64,000 nucleotides of DNA from Nitrospirota bacterium (GCA_004296885.1 SCVN01000015.1:248001-312000); one strand, 5' to 3'; counted from the stretch's first letter, positions 44,218 through 53,122 are shown. A program made the numbers and translations. Notes: generated from the sequence alone by a model not told the origin.

Positions 44218-45244
44218 GCTCCCTCCCTCCGAAAACGACCCGCTCCATCCGCTCCCGCCCGTCCACGATGTCCGTGCCCAGTCGCAACGCCAGCACCCGC
44301 TCGCCCGGCCTCAACAAGGGGGCCACCTTGACGGCATCCTTCTCCGTCGTCACCAGCAGCTGCGCGCCGCAGCGCTTCGCCTGATCGTTAACCCGCTCCA
44401 GATCGCCGTTCCGATAGGCATGATGGTCCGGAAACCGCACCTCCTCCACCACGTTCACGCCAAGACCGGACATCGTCGCCCTGAACGAACCACTATTGCC
44501 GATCCCGCTGAAGAGCAAGGCTGTCCGTCCCCTCACTCCCTCCAATGCCTGCGCCGCTCCGCTCGCCACATCCACGAACATGTCCGGCGTGAACCGCACG
44601 AGAATCGGCTGATCCCTGCGGCCCAGGGCTCGGACCGTGCCTGCGACCGTCTCTTGCTGCCGGACCTGATCGACGCGGGTCATGAGCACCAGCGTTGCGC
44701 GGGCGGCGGCCGCGAGCGGCTCCCGCAAACGCCCGGCCGGCAGCAGCGCGTCCAAGTCTTGGGGCGCCGAGGCGTCCACGAGCAGCAGGTTCACATCGCG
44801 ATGCAGGGCCAGATGCTGAAACCCATCGTCCAGCACGACACAGTCGAGGGGAAACCGGCTCAAGACCCACTGCCCTGCCCGGTACCGATCCGCCCCCACC
44901 GCCACGACGACGCCGGGGCAGCGGGACGCGATCAAATGCGGCTCATCCCCTGCTTCGGCCGGCCCGGCCAGGACGGTCTCCCCATCCGACACCAGCAGGA
45001 ATTCCTCCCCGCTCTGCCGCTTGTAGCCGCGACTCAGCACGCCCACGCGCAGGCCGCGTAGCAACAACGATTGTACCAGCCAGATCACAACCGGCGTTTT
45101 GCCCGTGCCGCCGGCGGTCAGGTTCCCCACGCTGACCACCCGGCAGGGCAAGGTCCAGGTCGGGAACCAGCCGGTTGCATAGAGCCAAGCCCTGGCCCGG
45201 ACCACCAGCCCATAGGGAATCGACAAGAGCCGCAGCAGCCACAT
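44210..45244 (-). CDS. lpxK: Tetraacyldisaccharide 4'-kinase
   Basis: LpxK phosphorylates the 4' position of the lipid A disaccharide at the inner membrane. From ATG 45244 the protein is 344 residues with an N-terminal hydrophobic helix (WLLRLLSIPYGLVVRARAWL), Walker A GNLTAGGTGKTP (40-51), the family LSRGYKR, and VVLDDGFQHLALHRDVNLLL containing the catalytic DDGFQH. It overlaps the downstream fusion gene by 8 bases. A longer in-frame upstream extension lacks similarity and would overlap kdtA. Confidence 0.94.
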   Translation of the reverse strand: MWLLRLLSIPYGLVVRARAWLYATGWFPTWTLPCRVVSVGNLTAGGTGKTPVVIWLVQSLLLRGLRVGVLSRGYKRQSGEEFLLVSDGETVLAGPAEAGDEPHLIASRCPGVVVAVGADRYRAGQWVLSRFPLDCVVLDDGFQHLALHRDVNLLLVDASAPQDLDALLPAGRLREPLAAAARATLVLMTRVDQVRQQETVAGTVRALGRRDQPILVRFTPDMFVDVASGAAQALEGVRGRTALLFSGIGNSGSFRATMSGLGVNVVEEVRFPDHHAYRNGDLERVNDQAKRCGAQLLVTTEKDAVKVAPLLRPGERVLALRLGTDIVDGRERMERVVFGGRELA

Positions 45245-45261
45245 AGGGCCCACCCGGCCCC

Positions 45262-46641
45262 TCACCCTCCTCGTTCTCCCGGCAGAGGGGCAAGAGCATC
45301 CTTGCGAACCAAGCCGGCGGAAGGACCGCACACCCCGGCGCCTCTCGTCCCAATACCTGTGTCAAGCACCTTGCCGATGTGATCCAAACTGCGTCGGAGG
45401 GCTCCACGGTTCTCATTCACAACCTGTTGCGCGGCCAACCCGACCTTCTGGAGGTCAGCCCGGCGCCTGAGCAGCTGCGCCATGGCCTTGGCCAACTCCG
45501 TTCCGTTCCTGGCAGGCACCATTCCTTCGGCCCGGCTCAATTGGGTCGCAATTTCGGCGCAATGGTCCGTGAAGGGACCGAAGAATACCGGCTTGGCCCA
45601 AACGGCCGGCTCCAAGAGATTATGCCCTCCGACCGGAACCAGCGTGCCGCCTACGTAAGCCAGCACCGCCTCGCGATAGACCAATGCCAATTCGCCCCTC
45701 GTGTCCAGAATCAGCACCCGCGGCCCGGACAGGCTCGGCGTGACCGCAGACGCTCTCAACAGGCTCCGCCGCAGAGCCGTGAGTCCAATGCCCTTGACCG
45801 CGGCTTCGACCTCCGCCGCCCGTTCGATATGCCGGGGCGCAAGCACGAGCACTAGCTTAGAGAACTCGCGGACCAACGTCTGATAGGCAGTGAGCAGCTC
45901 TTCTTCCTCGCCTGGGTGCGTGCTGCCCGCCACGATCAATTCTTCGCCTTCTGCCAGCCCCAGCACCGCCCGAGATATAGCGCCGGGGCCGTTGATCTCG
46001 CCTGGCAAGGGCTGATCGAACTTGATGTTCCCGATCCGCATCACTCGATCCGGCCGCGCGCCCAAGGCCACCATACGCTCGGCGTCCCGATCCGATTGCA
46101 TCAGGCAGGCGGTGACGGCTCCCAACACTTGGCGCAAGAACGACCGGATCAACCGATATCGGCCGAAGGAGCGCGAGGACAGCCGGCCATTGACGAGGAC
46201 AGCCGGAATGCCGCTGCGTCCCAGTTGCCGCAGCAGATTCGGCCAGAGCTCGGTTTCGACAAACAGGAACAGGGAAGGATTGAGGTGCCGCACCATCTTG
46301 GCCACCACCCAGGGAAAGTCCAGCGGCGCGTAACAATGGTCGGCCACCCCCGCCAGCCGCTGCTCGACCGCTTCCCGCCCGGTCTCGGTGACGGTGGATA
46401 CGATGATCCGATAGGCGGGGTAGCGGGCATGAAAGGCCTTGACCAGCGGCGCGACGGCCACCGCTTCTCCCAACGACACGGCATGGACCCAGAGCAACGG
46501 CCGGCCGGCCGACACCCCACCGGGCAGAACCAGTCCCAGCCGCTGGGGCAAGCCGCGCCGGCACCGTGGCTTGGCCAGCAACATCGCGAGGATCACGGGG
46601 GAGGCCAGGAGCAGGAGCCCGTTATAGAGGAAGTACCACAT
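45262..46641 (-). CDS. kdtA: 3-deoxy-D-manno-octulosonic acid transferase
   Basis: KdtA/WaaA transfers KDO from CMP-KDO to lipid IVA at the inner membrane. The 459-residue protein starts MWYFLYNGLLLLASPVI, then LWVHAVSLGEAVAVAPLV (catalytic Glu in SLGE), FVETELWPNLL, NIKFDQP, AGSTHPGEEE, APRHIERAAEV and GGHNLLEPAVW (donor-binding). GAGAAG stands just before the ATG. A B-family hairpin repeat lies immediately upstream. The C-terminal 30 residues after NRGALRRSLDHIGKVL are not family-like. Confidence 0.95.
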   Translation of the reverse strand: MWYFLYNGLLLLASPVILAMLLAKPRCRRGLPQRLGLVLPGGVSAGRPLLWVHAVSLGEAVAVAPLVKAFHARYPAYRIIVSTVTETGREAVEQRLAGVADHCYAPLDFPWVVAKMVRHLNPSLFLFVETELWPNLLRQLGRSGIPAVLVNGRLSSRSFGRYRLIRSFLRQVLGAVTACLMQSDRDAERMVALGARPDRVMRIGNIKFDQPLPGEINGPGAISRAVLGLAEGEELIVAGSTHPGEEEELLTAYQTLVREFSKLVLVLAPRHIERAAEVEAAVKGIGLTALRRSLLRASAVTPSLSGPRVLILDTRGELALVYREAVLAYVGGTLVPVGGHNLLEPAVWAKPVFFGPFTDHCAEIATQLSRAEGMVPARNGTELAKAMAQLLRRRADLQKVGLAAQQVVNENRGALRRSLDHIGKVLDTGIGTRGAGVCGPSAGLVRKDALAPLPGERGG

Positions 46642-46650
46642 GGTTCTTCT

Positions 46651-46747
46651 CGTGAGGGATGAAGCGTCAGGTGTGAAGGGAAAGATGGTCCCTTTTGCCT
46701 TCTCTTTCGCCTGCCCCTTACGTATCACGCCTCACGTCGTACGTCTT
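46651..46747. repeat. B-family (GTGAAGCGT/ACGCTTCAC-like) imperfect hairpin
   Basis: Left words GATGAAGCGTCAGGTGTGAA (from 46659) and right words CCCTTACGTATCACGCCTCA (from 46715) are roughly inverse complements, about 33 bases apart. The right arm encodes the last residues (DVRREA) and TGA of the DUF374 gene; the left arm ends about 10 bases before the kdtA start. Confidence 0.6.
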
Positions 46748-47380
46748 CATCGGCTTCGGCCGTCAACCGGTTCAACACCGATTCCAACTCACGCCGCTTG
46801 GCTTCCATCTCGTCCGCCGAGGCTTGTCCCGTAACCCGGATCGGCTCCCCCATCCGGAAGAGCCCGCGCCCGAACGGATAGGGGACCATGAAGCGATCCC
46901 AGCTCGCGAAGAGTTTTTTTTTGAGCAGCTGAAGGTTACGGGGACGATCGGCAAGCCCGTCGCCTTGGCCAGATGGATGACCCCCATCTGCGCCACCTGC
47001 CTGGGCCCCTTGGGCCCGTCCGGCGTGATGGCTAGGTCCGCCCCGGAGCGGCCGAGCTGTACCAGCTCGCGCAGCGCCGTCGCCCCGCCTCTGGTCGTCG
47101 AACCCCGGACCGAACGGAAACCGAACCGGGACACAATGCGCCGGATCAACTCTCCGTCCCGATGCCGGCTGATCAAGATGTAGATCTGCGAGCCCCGATA
47201 GGCCAACGGCATCATGAGCTGGCGGCTGTGCCAGAAGGCAAAAATACAGCGCTGCCCCTGCGCATACAGAGCCAGCATCGGTTCCGCCCCTTCCGTTCTG
47301 ATCGTCAGAGACTTGCCCAGCAACCGGACCAGCGCGGCCCCGATGGGCGGGAGCAGATTCAATTTCAACCAGTTCAACAT
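46725..47380 (-). CDS. DUF374 lysophospholipid acyltransferase-family protein, frame broken at A9
   Basis: The protein starts MLNWLKLNLLPPIGAALVRL and carries the DUF374 marks CIFAFWHSRQLMMPLAY, ISRHRDGELIRRIV and AITPDGPKGPRQVAQMG, then PIVPVTFSC. At a run of nine A (46914-46922) the frame must shift to continue as KKLFASWDRFMVPYPFGRGL and end ...EADEDVRREA at 46725; without the shift it ends near 46772 in unrelated residues. Ten A would restore one frame. Options are sequencing error, real mutation, or slippage. The family probably acylates lipid A or phospholipid; it sits between msbA and kdtA. Confidence 0.82.
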
Positions 47381-47393
47381 ACAAGCAATGTCG

Positions 47394-47469
47394 AATGATG
47401 AGTGCTGAATGCTGAATGGAAGATGAATTTCTTTTCCGTTCTCACGTTCATCGTTCAGCGGTCATCGTT
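47394..47469. repeat. C-family (TGAATG) hairpin between msbA and DUF374
   Basis: Left arm 47394-47416 and right arm 47447-47469 are inverse complements at 18 of 23 positions, built from GAATGATGAGTGCTGAA-like words, with a 30-base loop. The right arm encodes the C-terminal MTAER and TGA of MsbA. Confidence 0.75.
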
Positions 47470-49193
47470 GTTTCGCTGAATTGGATGGCATGGAGCCGCT
47501 TATACAGCCCTCCGTGCCGGAGCAACTCCTCATGCGAGCCGGCCTCTACGAGGCGGCCCCGCTCCAGCACGACGATCCGATCGGCCTTCTGCACCGTCGC
47601 CAGACGGTGGGCGATTACCAGCGTCGTGCGGTTCTTCATCAAGTTGGCCATCGCCAGCTGCACGATCCGCTCGGACTCGGCATCCAGGGAGGACGTGGCT
47701 TCATCCAGAATCAAAAGCGGAGGGTCTCGAAGAATGGCGCGGGCGATGGCGAGCCGCTGCCGCTCGCCGCCCGACAACTTGACCCCGTTCTCCCCGATCA
47801 GCGTGGCATAGCCCTCAGGCAGACGCCTGACGAACTCGTCCGCGTAGGCTGCCTTTGCCGCCTCCGTCACCTCCCGGTCGGTCGCATCCGCCCGGCCATA
47901 CGCGATGTTGTTCCGCACGGAATCGTCGAACAGGACCGTGCTTTGCGACACGATTCCGATCTGCCGGCGCAGGGACGCCAGCGTGCCGCCCCGGATATCC
48001 TGACCATCAAGCAGGATGGCGCCCTCCGTGGGATCGTAAAATCTCGGCACCAGGCTGACCAGCGTGCTCTTGCCAGCCCCGCTGCTGCCGACCAGGGCGA
48101 CGATCTCCCCGGCCCTGACCGTCAAGTCGATCCCGGCCAGGGCGGGCCTGTCGGTCCCCTCGTACTGAAACGTCACCCCCTTGAACTCCAATGTCCGGTT
48201 GATGGCGGAGAGTTCACGTCGCCCCCGATCCCGCGCCTGCTCCGTTTCCAGGTCCAGCACGGCGAAGACCCGCTCCGCTCCGGCCAAGGCCTGTTGGACC
48301 GTATTGTTGGCCCCGGCCAGGCGCCGGATCGGGGTATAGGCCATGAACATCGCGGCCAGGAACGAAAAAAACGCCCCCGGCGTCATGGCTCCACGGATCA
48401 CCAGATAGCCGCCGTACCAGATGATGGCCGCCACGCCCACCACACCGATCACTTCCATATGCGAGGAGGCCAGAGAGGACACTTGAATCGCCTTCATCGC
48501 CGTACGCAGATAGGCTTTATTGCTGCGCGCGAAGCGGTCGGTCTCGGCCTCTTCGCAACCGAACGCTTTCACGATTCGGATGCCGGTCAACGACTCCTGC
48601 AGTGAGGAAGTCATGTTCCCGACTTGTTCCTGTCCGCTCGACGCCAATCCCCTCAGCCGCTTTCCCATACGGACCATCGTCAACGAAGAAATCGGCACCA
48701 CCACGACCGAGACGGCCGCCAACTTCCAGTTTTGGTAAAAGATCACCCCCAGCATGGCCAAAAACGTCAGTCCCTGCTGGAACAAATCCTTGAGCACGCC
48801 GGCGACGGCATTCGCCATGAGGCTAACGTCGTTGAAGACGCGGGACATCAGGCGGCCGGAGGTATTGGCATCGTGAAAGCCGACGGGCAGCCGCATGAGA
48901 TGGAGAAACAGCTCCTCACGGATATCCGCCACCGCGCGCGTGCCCACGTAGTTCATCAGGTAGCTTTGCCCGTAGTTGAACAGGCCCTTCAGCGCCGCCA
49001 CCGCCAGGATCGCGACCGGCAGCACCATGAGCATCCATTCGTCTTTCTTGATGAAAATGTCGTCCAGAACCGGACGGACCAGCCAGGCGTAGGCGCCCGA
49101 CAGGCCCGCCACCAGGGCCGAGCAGACAAAGGCCGCACCCAGCCTCACCCGGTAGCGGACAAGGTACCGCATGAGCCGAACAAACACCTTCAT
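47448..49193 (-). CDS. msbA: Lipid A export ABC transporter, MsbA-like
   Basis: A 581-residue half-transporter flipping lipid A-core across the inner membrane. From ATG 49193 the transmembrane domain (six segments, about 1-320) contains GRLMSRVFNDVSLM and the coupling-helix region. The ATPase has Walker A GSSGAGKST, the signature LSGGERQRLAIARAIL, Walker B LLILDEATSSLD and switch IAHRLATV. The start overlaps the lpxB stop (ATGA). The last five residues MTAER and the stop come from the hairpin repeat at 47394-47469. Confidence 0.94.
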   Translation of the reverse strand: MKVFVRLMRYLVRYRVRLGAAFVCSALVAGLSGAYAWLVRPVLDDIFIKKDEWMLMVLPVAILAVAALKGLFNYGQSYLMNYVGTRAVADIREELFLHLMRLPVGFHDANTSGRLMSRVFNDVSLMANAVAGVLKDLFQQGLTFLAMLGVIFYQNWKLAAVSVVVVPISSLTMVRMGKRLRGLASSGQEQVGNMTSSLQESLTGIRIVKAFGCEEAETDRFARSNKAYLRTAMKAIQVSSLASSHMEVIGVVGVAAIIWYGGYLVIRGAMTPGAFFSFLAAMFMAYTPIRRLAGANNTVQQALAGAERVFAVLDLETEQARDRGRRELSAINRTLEFKGVTFQYEGTDRPALAGIDLTVRAGEIVALVGSSGAGKSTLVSLVPRFYDPTEGAILLDGQDIRGGTLASLRRQIGIVSQSTVLFDDSVRNNIAYGRADATDREVTEAAKAAYADEFVRRLPEGYATLIGENGVKLSGGERQRLAIARAILRDPPLLILDEATSSLDAESERIVQLAMANLMKNRTTLVIAHRLATVQKADRIVVLERGRLVEAGSHEELLRHGGLYKRLHAIQFSETTMTAER

Positions 49194-50329
49194 GGCGAAC
49201 ACTCCGCCAGAATCGCCTCCGCCGCGCGTCTGGAGGCGCCCGGGGTGCCGAGCGCGGCCCGGACCTCCTTGAACGCATCCTTCATGGCTCGATTCGCCTC
49301 CTCGTCGGACAACAGCCGACCGGCTTCCTCCGCAAGACGGTCGGGCGTCGCGTCGTACTGGATCAACTCCGGCATGATGCTCCGGCCCGCCACCAGGTTG
49401 GCAAGTCCGATCCACCGGACCTTCACCAGTGCCCGCGCAACCCGGTAGGTCAACCACGTGGTCCGATACAGGAGCACCGTGGGCGTTCCAATCACCGCCG
49501 CCTGCAACGTCGCCGTCCCGGAGGCGGCCAGCAGCAGGTCGGACGCCGCCATCACCTCATGGGGCTGATCCCGGATGACCTGCACCTTCACGCCGGCCCC
49601 GGCGATCAACTCGTCGATGAGCCCGGACGACACCGAGGAGGCCTGCGCCAGGAGAAAAGTGAGCGGACCGCCCGGCAGGCCGGATCGGTTTAGAAGGGAG
49701 GCGGCTTCGAGCATGACCGGAAACAAGTCGCGCACCTCCCGCTCCCGGCTCCCCGGCAACAACCCGACGACCCGGGCGCCCGGTTCGACCCCGAAGCGCC
49801 GACGCAGGTCGGACCGGTCATAGGCGGGCGCGACCGCGTCCAACACCGGATGCCCCACGAACCGGCACGGCACCGCGGCGCGCCGGTAGATCGCCTCTTC
49901 GAACGGCAGGATGACCAGCACCAGATCCACCACCCGCTTGATCAGATGAATCCGGCTGGCATGCCAGGCCCAGATCTGCGGAGCGATGTAGTAGATGGTC
50001 CGATGCCCGGCCCGTTTGGCCGCTCGGGCCAGTCGCAAGTTCAGCCCGGGATTGTCGATGAACACGACGGCGTCCAGCCGGTTTTCCTTGAAGAAGCGCG
50101 CCAGCGTACGGTACGTGCGGAACGCCTGCCGGAGCTGAGCCAGCCCGGGGAGCCCCATCGCGTCCAGCCGCTCGATGCCCTTCATCAATTGGACGCCGGC
50201 CGCGGCCATCTTGCTTCCCCCGACTCCGAGCAGCTCAAGGTCCGGTCGTTGAGCCTTCAACGCCACAGCCAAGTTGGCCCCATGCAAGTCCCCCGAAGCC
50301 TCGCCCGTAACGATCAGAATCCGCGGCAT
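49190..50329 (-). CDS. lpxB: Lipid-A-disaccharide synthase
   Basis: LpxB joins UDP-diacyl-GlcN and lipid X to the tetraacyl disaccharide. The 379-residue GT19 enzyme begins MPRILIVTGEASGDLHGANL, with FIDNPGLNLRLA, YYIAPQIWAWHASR, FVGHPVLD and LLPGSREREV, all diagnostic; TVLLYRTTWLTY lies near the donor site. It is coupled to msbA by an ATGA overlap and preceded by an 81-base gap with B-family repeat words. Confidence 0.96.
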   Translation of the reverse strand: MPRILIVTGEASGDLHGANLAVALKAQRPDLELLGVGGSKMAAAGVQLMKGIERLDAMGLPGLAQLRQAFRTYRTLARFFKENRLDAVVFIDNPGLNLRLARAAKRAGHRTIYYIAPQIWAWHASRIHLIKRVVDLVLVILPFEEAIYRRAAVPCRFVGHPVLDAVAPAYDRSDLRRRFGVEPGARVVGLLPGSREREVRDLFPVMLEAASLLNRSGLPGGPLTFLLAQASSVSSGLIDELIAGAGVKVQVIRDQPHEVMAASDLLLAASGTATLQAAVIGTPTVLLYRTTWLTYRVARALVKVRWIGLANLVAGRSIMPELIQYDATPDRLAEEAGRLLSDEEANRAMKDAFKEVRAALGTPGASRRAAEAILAECSP

Positions 50330-50347
50330 GGCGACAACCGTGCGACA

Positions 50348-50422
50348 TCAGGCCTCAGGCGTAAGAATCGCCACGGCCCTTTGACTGATCCATGTCCTTC
50401 TCCCAACCCTTCACCCCTCACG
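50348..50422. repeat. B-family imperfect repeat pair between Gfo/Idh gene and lpxB
   Basis: Words TCAGGCCTCAGGCGTAAG (50348-50365) and CCCTTCACCCCTCACG (50407-50422) are weakly inverse complementary. The right words contain the final codons and TGA of the oxidoreductase gene. Confidence 0.45.
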
Positions 50423-51373
50423 TGGTGCATGGTGGCGCTGCGCGAAGGCCCCGATCGCATCCAACACCCGATATGCCAAGTCCAACGCTGCAGCCCCGTC
50501 CGCTCCGGTGACCGGAGGCGGCTGTCCGGTCGCGCAGGCAACAAGAAACGCCTCCAACTCCAGCTTCAGCGGTTCGTCCTCGCTTCCCTTGACCGACTCC
50601 GTTTCAAGGACGGGCCGTTCCCCCGCCCCGGTTCGCCGGCGGCAGACCATGCCCTGGCGCGTCTGGAAATCCACCGACAGGTAGGCGTCCCGCTGAAACA
50701 GCCGGAGCCGCCGCATACGGGAGGTGGAGACGCGACTGGCCGTAAGATTGGCGACGCAGCCGCTCTGAAACTCGATCCGGGCGTTGGCGATATCATTGCT
50801 CGACGTCAGGACCGGCACGCCGGCGGCGCGGATGTCCTCGACCGGCCCCGGCTGCATGGAGAGGACCAGATCCAAGTCGTGAATCATCAGGTCCAGCACC
50901 ACGTCCACATCCGTGCCCCGCTCGCCGAACGGGCTCAGCCGGTGACACTCGATGAAGACCGGCTTCCCGATGTGAGGACGCATGGCTTGCATGACCGGAT
51001 TGAATCGTTCGATATGGCCGACCTGCAGCACCAGCTTCCGTTGCTGCGCCAGCTCGACCAGTTCCCAGGCCTCAACCGGCGTGACGGCGATGGGTTTTTC
51101 CACCAGAACGTGGACCCCGGCCTCAAGACAGGCTTTGACGACTTCGTAATGGGCCGAGGTCGTCGCCGCGACGCTGACCGCCTCCACCTGTTTCAGCAGC
51201 GCGGGCAGATCCGCCATCACGGATGCGCCGTGCCGACCCGCAATCAACGCGGCCCGCGGTGCATCGGCATCCACCAGGCCGATCAAACGGGAACCGGGCA
51301 GACTCGCGTAGAGGCGGGCATGGTGTTGGCCCAGGTGTCCGACCCCGATGACCCCGACCCGTAACGGTGTCAC
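50411..51373 (-). CDS. Gfo/Idh/MocA-family oxidoreductase (GnnA-like?)
   Basis: A 320-residue NAD(P)-dependent sugar dehydrogenase. The Rossmann part has VGVIGVGHLGQHHARLYASL (5-24) and VLVEKPIAVT (catalytic-site EKP), followed by VGHIERFNPVMQ and DLMIHDLDLVL. In the lpxA-lpxI-lpxB setting, a UDP-GlcNAc 3-dehydrogenase (GnnA), giving UDP-3-keto-GlcNAc for amide-linked lipid A, is a fair guess, but no GnnB aminotransferase is adjacent. Start GTG 51373 overlaps the lpxI stop by 4 bases. The terminal REG and stop lie in repeat sequence. Confidence 0.85.
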   Translation of the reverse strand: MTPLRVGVIGVGHLGQHHARLYASLPGSRLIGLVDADAPRAALIAGRHGASVMADLPALLKQVEAVSVAATTSAHYEVVKACLEAGVHVLVEKPIAVTPVEAWELVELAQQRKLVLQVGHIERFNPVMQAMRPHIGKPVFIECHRLSPFGERGTDVDVVLDLMIHDLDLVLSMQPGPVEDIRAAGVPVLTSSNDIANARIEFQSGCVANLTASRVSTSRMRRLRLFQRDAYLSVDFQTRQGMVCRRRTGAGERPVLETESVKGSEDEPLKLELEAFLVACATGQPPPVTGADGAAALDLAYRVLDAIGAFAQRHHAPREG

Positions 51374-52230
51374 GGTCTCGGCTCACCCGCAAGCCCGACG
51401 ACGGCGATCCCCGCCCGTTCCGCCTGCGCCAACATCTCGACCCGGTCCAACAAGACGCTGCGTCCAACCTCCAACACCAGCGCCGACGCCTTGACCGACT
51501 GCATGGCGGCGATGGTCTTGGGGCCGGCGGCCGGCAAATCGAACCGGAGGTCCTGCTGCGGCTTGCAGCGCTTGACCACCACCGCTCCCTCTTTCGCCAG
51601 AGTCCCGCCGCGCCGGATCGCCTCATCCGTTCCTTCCACCGCTTCCACCGCAACGACAACCCGGTCTTTCACGACTACGCATTGGCCGATATCGAGCACG
51701 CCGATCTCCCGGGCCACGTCCCAGCCGTAACGAATATCCTCCCACTCCCGTTCGCTGGGCTGACGGGACGTCTGCACCCCCTCCTCCATCAGCACCCCGG
51801 TGAGGCCGAAGGTCGATTCGCGGATTTGAATGCCCTCCCGCTCCAGCTCCGCCGCAAATTCGCGCAGGATGCCATCGTCCTTCCAATGCTTCAGGCGGCC
51901 GAAAATCGCCAGCGCCCGGAGGTCCGGCCGGACCGTCGTGAACACGTGCGTCTTACTGATGCCACCCAGCATCACCGCCTGCCGCACCCCGTCTTCCTTC
52001 AGCGCCTCGATCAGCTTGTTGAACTGGCCGACTTTGATCCAGTGGATTCGATCCACGTACTGCGCCAACTCGGGCTCCGTCTCCCCGATATGCGCCACGG
52101 CGGATACCGTGTAGCCCAGCCGCTTGACGTTCTCGGCAAAGATGATGGGGAACCGCCCGTTGCCGGCGATGAGCCCGATGCAATCTCCCTTCGCCTGCGG
52201 CGCGTTTCTCTGAGCGTAGGCCTCTGGCAC
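51370..52230 (-). CDS. lpxI: UDP-2,3-diacylglucosamine diphosphatase, LpxI type
   Basis: LpxI (formerly DUF1009) hydrolyses UDP-2,3-diacylglucosamine to lipid X, replacing LpxH of enterics. The 286-residue protein shows IGLIAGNGRFPIIFAENVKR, the VGQFNKLIEALKEDGV region, VMLGGISK, GIQIRESTFGL and the C-terminal ALVLEVGRSVLLDR. Start GTG 52230 follows the lpxA stop by 3 bases; the stop overlaps the oxidoreductase start. Membership in the lpxA-lpxI-lpxB order supports the call. Confidence 0.94.
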   Translation of the reverse strand: MPEAYAQRNAPQAKGDCIGLIAGNGRFPIIFAENVKRLGYTVSAVAHIGETEPELAQYVDRIHWIKVGQFNKLIEALKEDGVRQAVMLGGISKTHVFTTVRPDLRALAIFGRLKHWKDDGILREFAAELEREGIQIRESTFGLTGVLMEEGVQTSRQPSEREWEDIRYGWDVAREIGVLDIGQCVVVKDRVVVAVEAVEGTDEAIRRGGTLAKEGAVVVKRCKPQQDLRFDLPAAGPKTIAAMQSVKASALVLEVGRSVLLDRVEMLAQAERAGIAVVGLAGEPRP

Positions 52231-52233
52231 GGG

Positions 52234-53037
52234 CTACTCCTCGTTCTCCTCGTCCTTGCTGAGCGAGCGGCAAATACCCCGCTTGGACCCGTCCAGAAAC
52301 GCCACCAGAGCCATCACATCCTGCTGGTCTTTGAACTCCTCCTTGACCTGCTTCACCGCTTCGGCCAGCCGCAGCCCGGACCGGAACAAGAGTTGATAGG
52401 CCTGTTTCAGTCCGCGGATACGCTCCGCGGAAAACCCGTGGCGCCGCAGCCCGATGGAGTTCAGACCGTGGAGCCTGGCCCGATCGCCGCTGGCCCGCGT
52501 GAACGACGGCACGTCCTGCGCGACGGCGGCACACCCGCCGACCATGGCATAGTCGCCGATGCGCACATATTGATGAATGCCCGCCAAGCCGCCGATAACC
52601 GCGTGATCGCCAATGGTAATATGGCCGGCCAGATTCGCCGAGTTCGCCATAATGATGTGATTGCCAAGCAGACAATCGTGGGCGATGTGCGAATAGGCCA
52701 TGAGAAAATTCATGTTGCCCAGTTTCGTCAGCCCCCCGCCTTCGACCGTGGCACGATTGACCGTGACGTACTCCCTGAGCACGTTGTCGTGGCCGATGAC
52801 AACCCGGGTCGGCTCGCCCTTGTAGTGCAGATGCTGGGGCGGAGTTCCGATCGACGCAAAGGGCCATACGGTGCACCGCTCGCCGATTTCGGTCCATCCG
52901 TCCACCACCACGTGTGACACCAGCCGGGTGGCCCGGCCGATCCGCACATGCTCGCCGATCACACAATAGGGCCCGACCTCCACATCCGGCCCCAATTCAG
53001 CCTTTGGATGCACCACCGCCGTCGGATGAATCTGCAC
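52234..53037 (-). CDS. lpxA: UDP-N-acetylglucosamine acyltransferase
   Basis: LpxA adds the first 3-hydroxyacyl chain to UDP-GlcNAc. The 267-residue left-handed beta-helix protein starts (GTG) MQIHPTAVVHPKAELGPDVE and has the active-site block FLMAYSHIAHDCLLGN, with His120 in the catalytic position, then ANSANLAGHITIGDHAVIGG and LNSIGLRRHGFS. The C-terminal helical part is normal. It is followed at once by lpxI. Confidence 0.95.
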   Translation of the reverse strand: MQIHPTAVVHPKAELGPDVEVGPYCVIGEHVRIGRATRLVSHVVVDGWTEIGERCTVWPFASIGTPPQHLHYKGEPTRVVIGHDNVLREYVTVNRATVEGGGLTKLGNMNFLMAYSHIAHDCLLGNHIIMANSANLAGHITIGDHAVIGGLAGIHQYVRIGDYAMVGGCAAVAQDVPSFTRASGDRARLHGLNSIGLRRHGFSAERIRGLKQAYQLLFRSGLRLAEAVKQVKEEFKDQQDVMALVAFLDGSKRGICRSLSKDEENEE

Positions 53038-53090
53038 TCGTTCGCCTCCTCAGTAACGTCGCTTGTCTCCGTCGCTCATCCCGGACTGTG

Positions 53091-53122
53091 CGCTTCACGC
53101 GTTACGTGTCACGCTTCACGTC
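53091..53122. repeat. B-family repeat arm at the fabZ 3' end
   Basis: Iterated words CGCTTCACG-CGTTACGTGT-CACGCTTCACGTC. A single arm only; no convincing partner was found within 100 bases. It encodes the C-terminal DVKRDT and TAA of FabZ. Confidence 0.6.
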
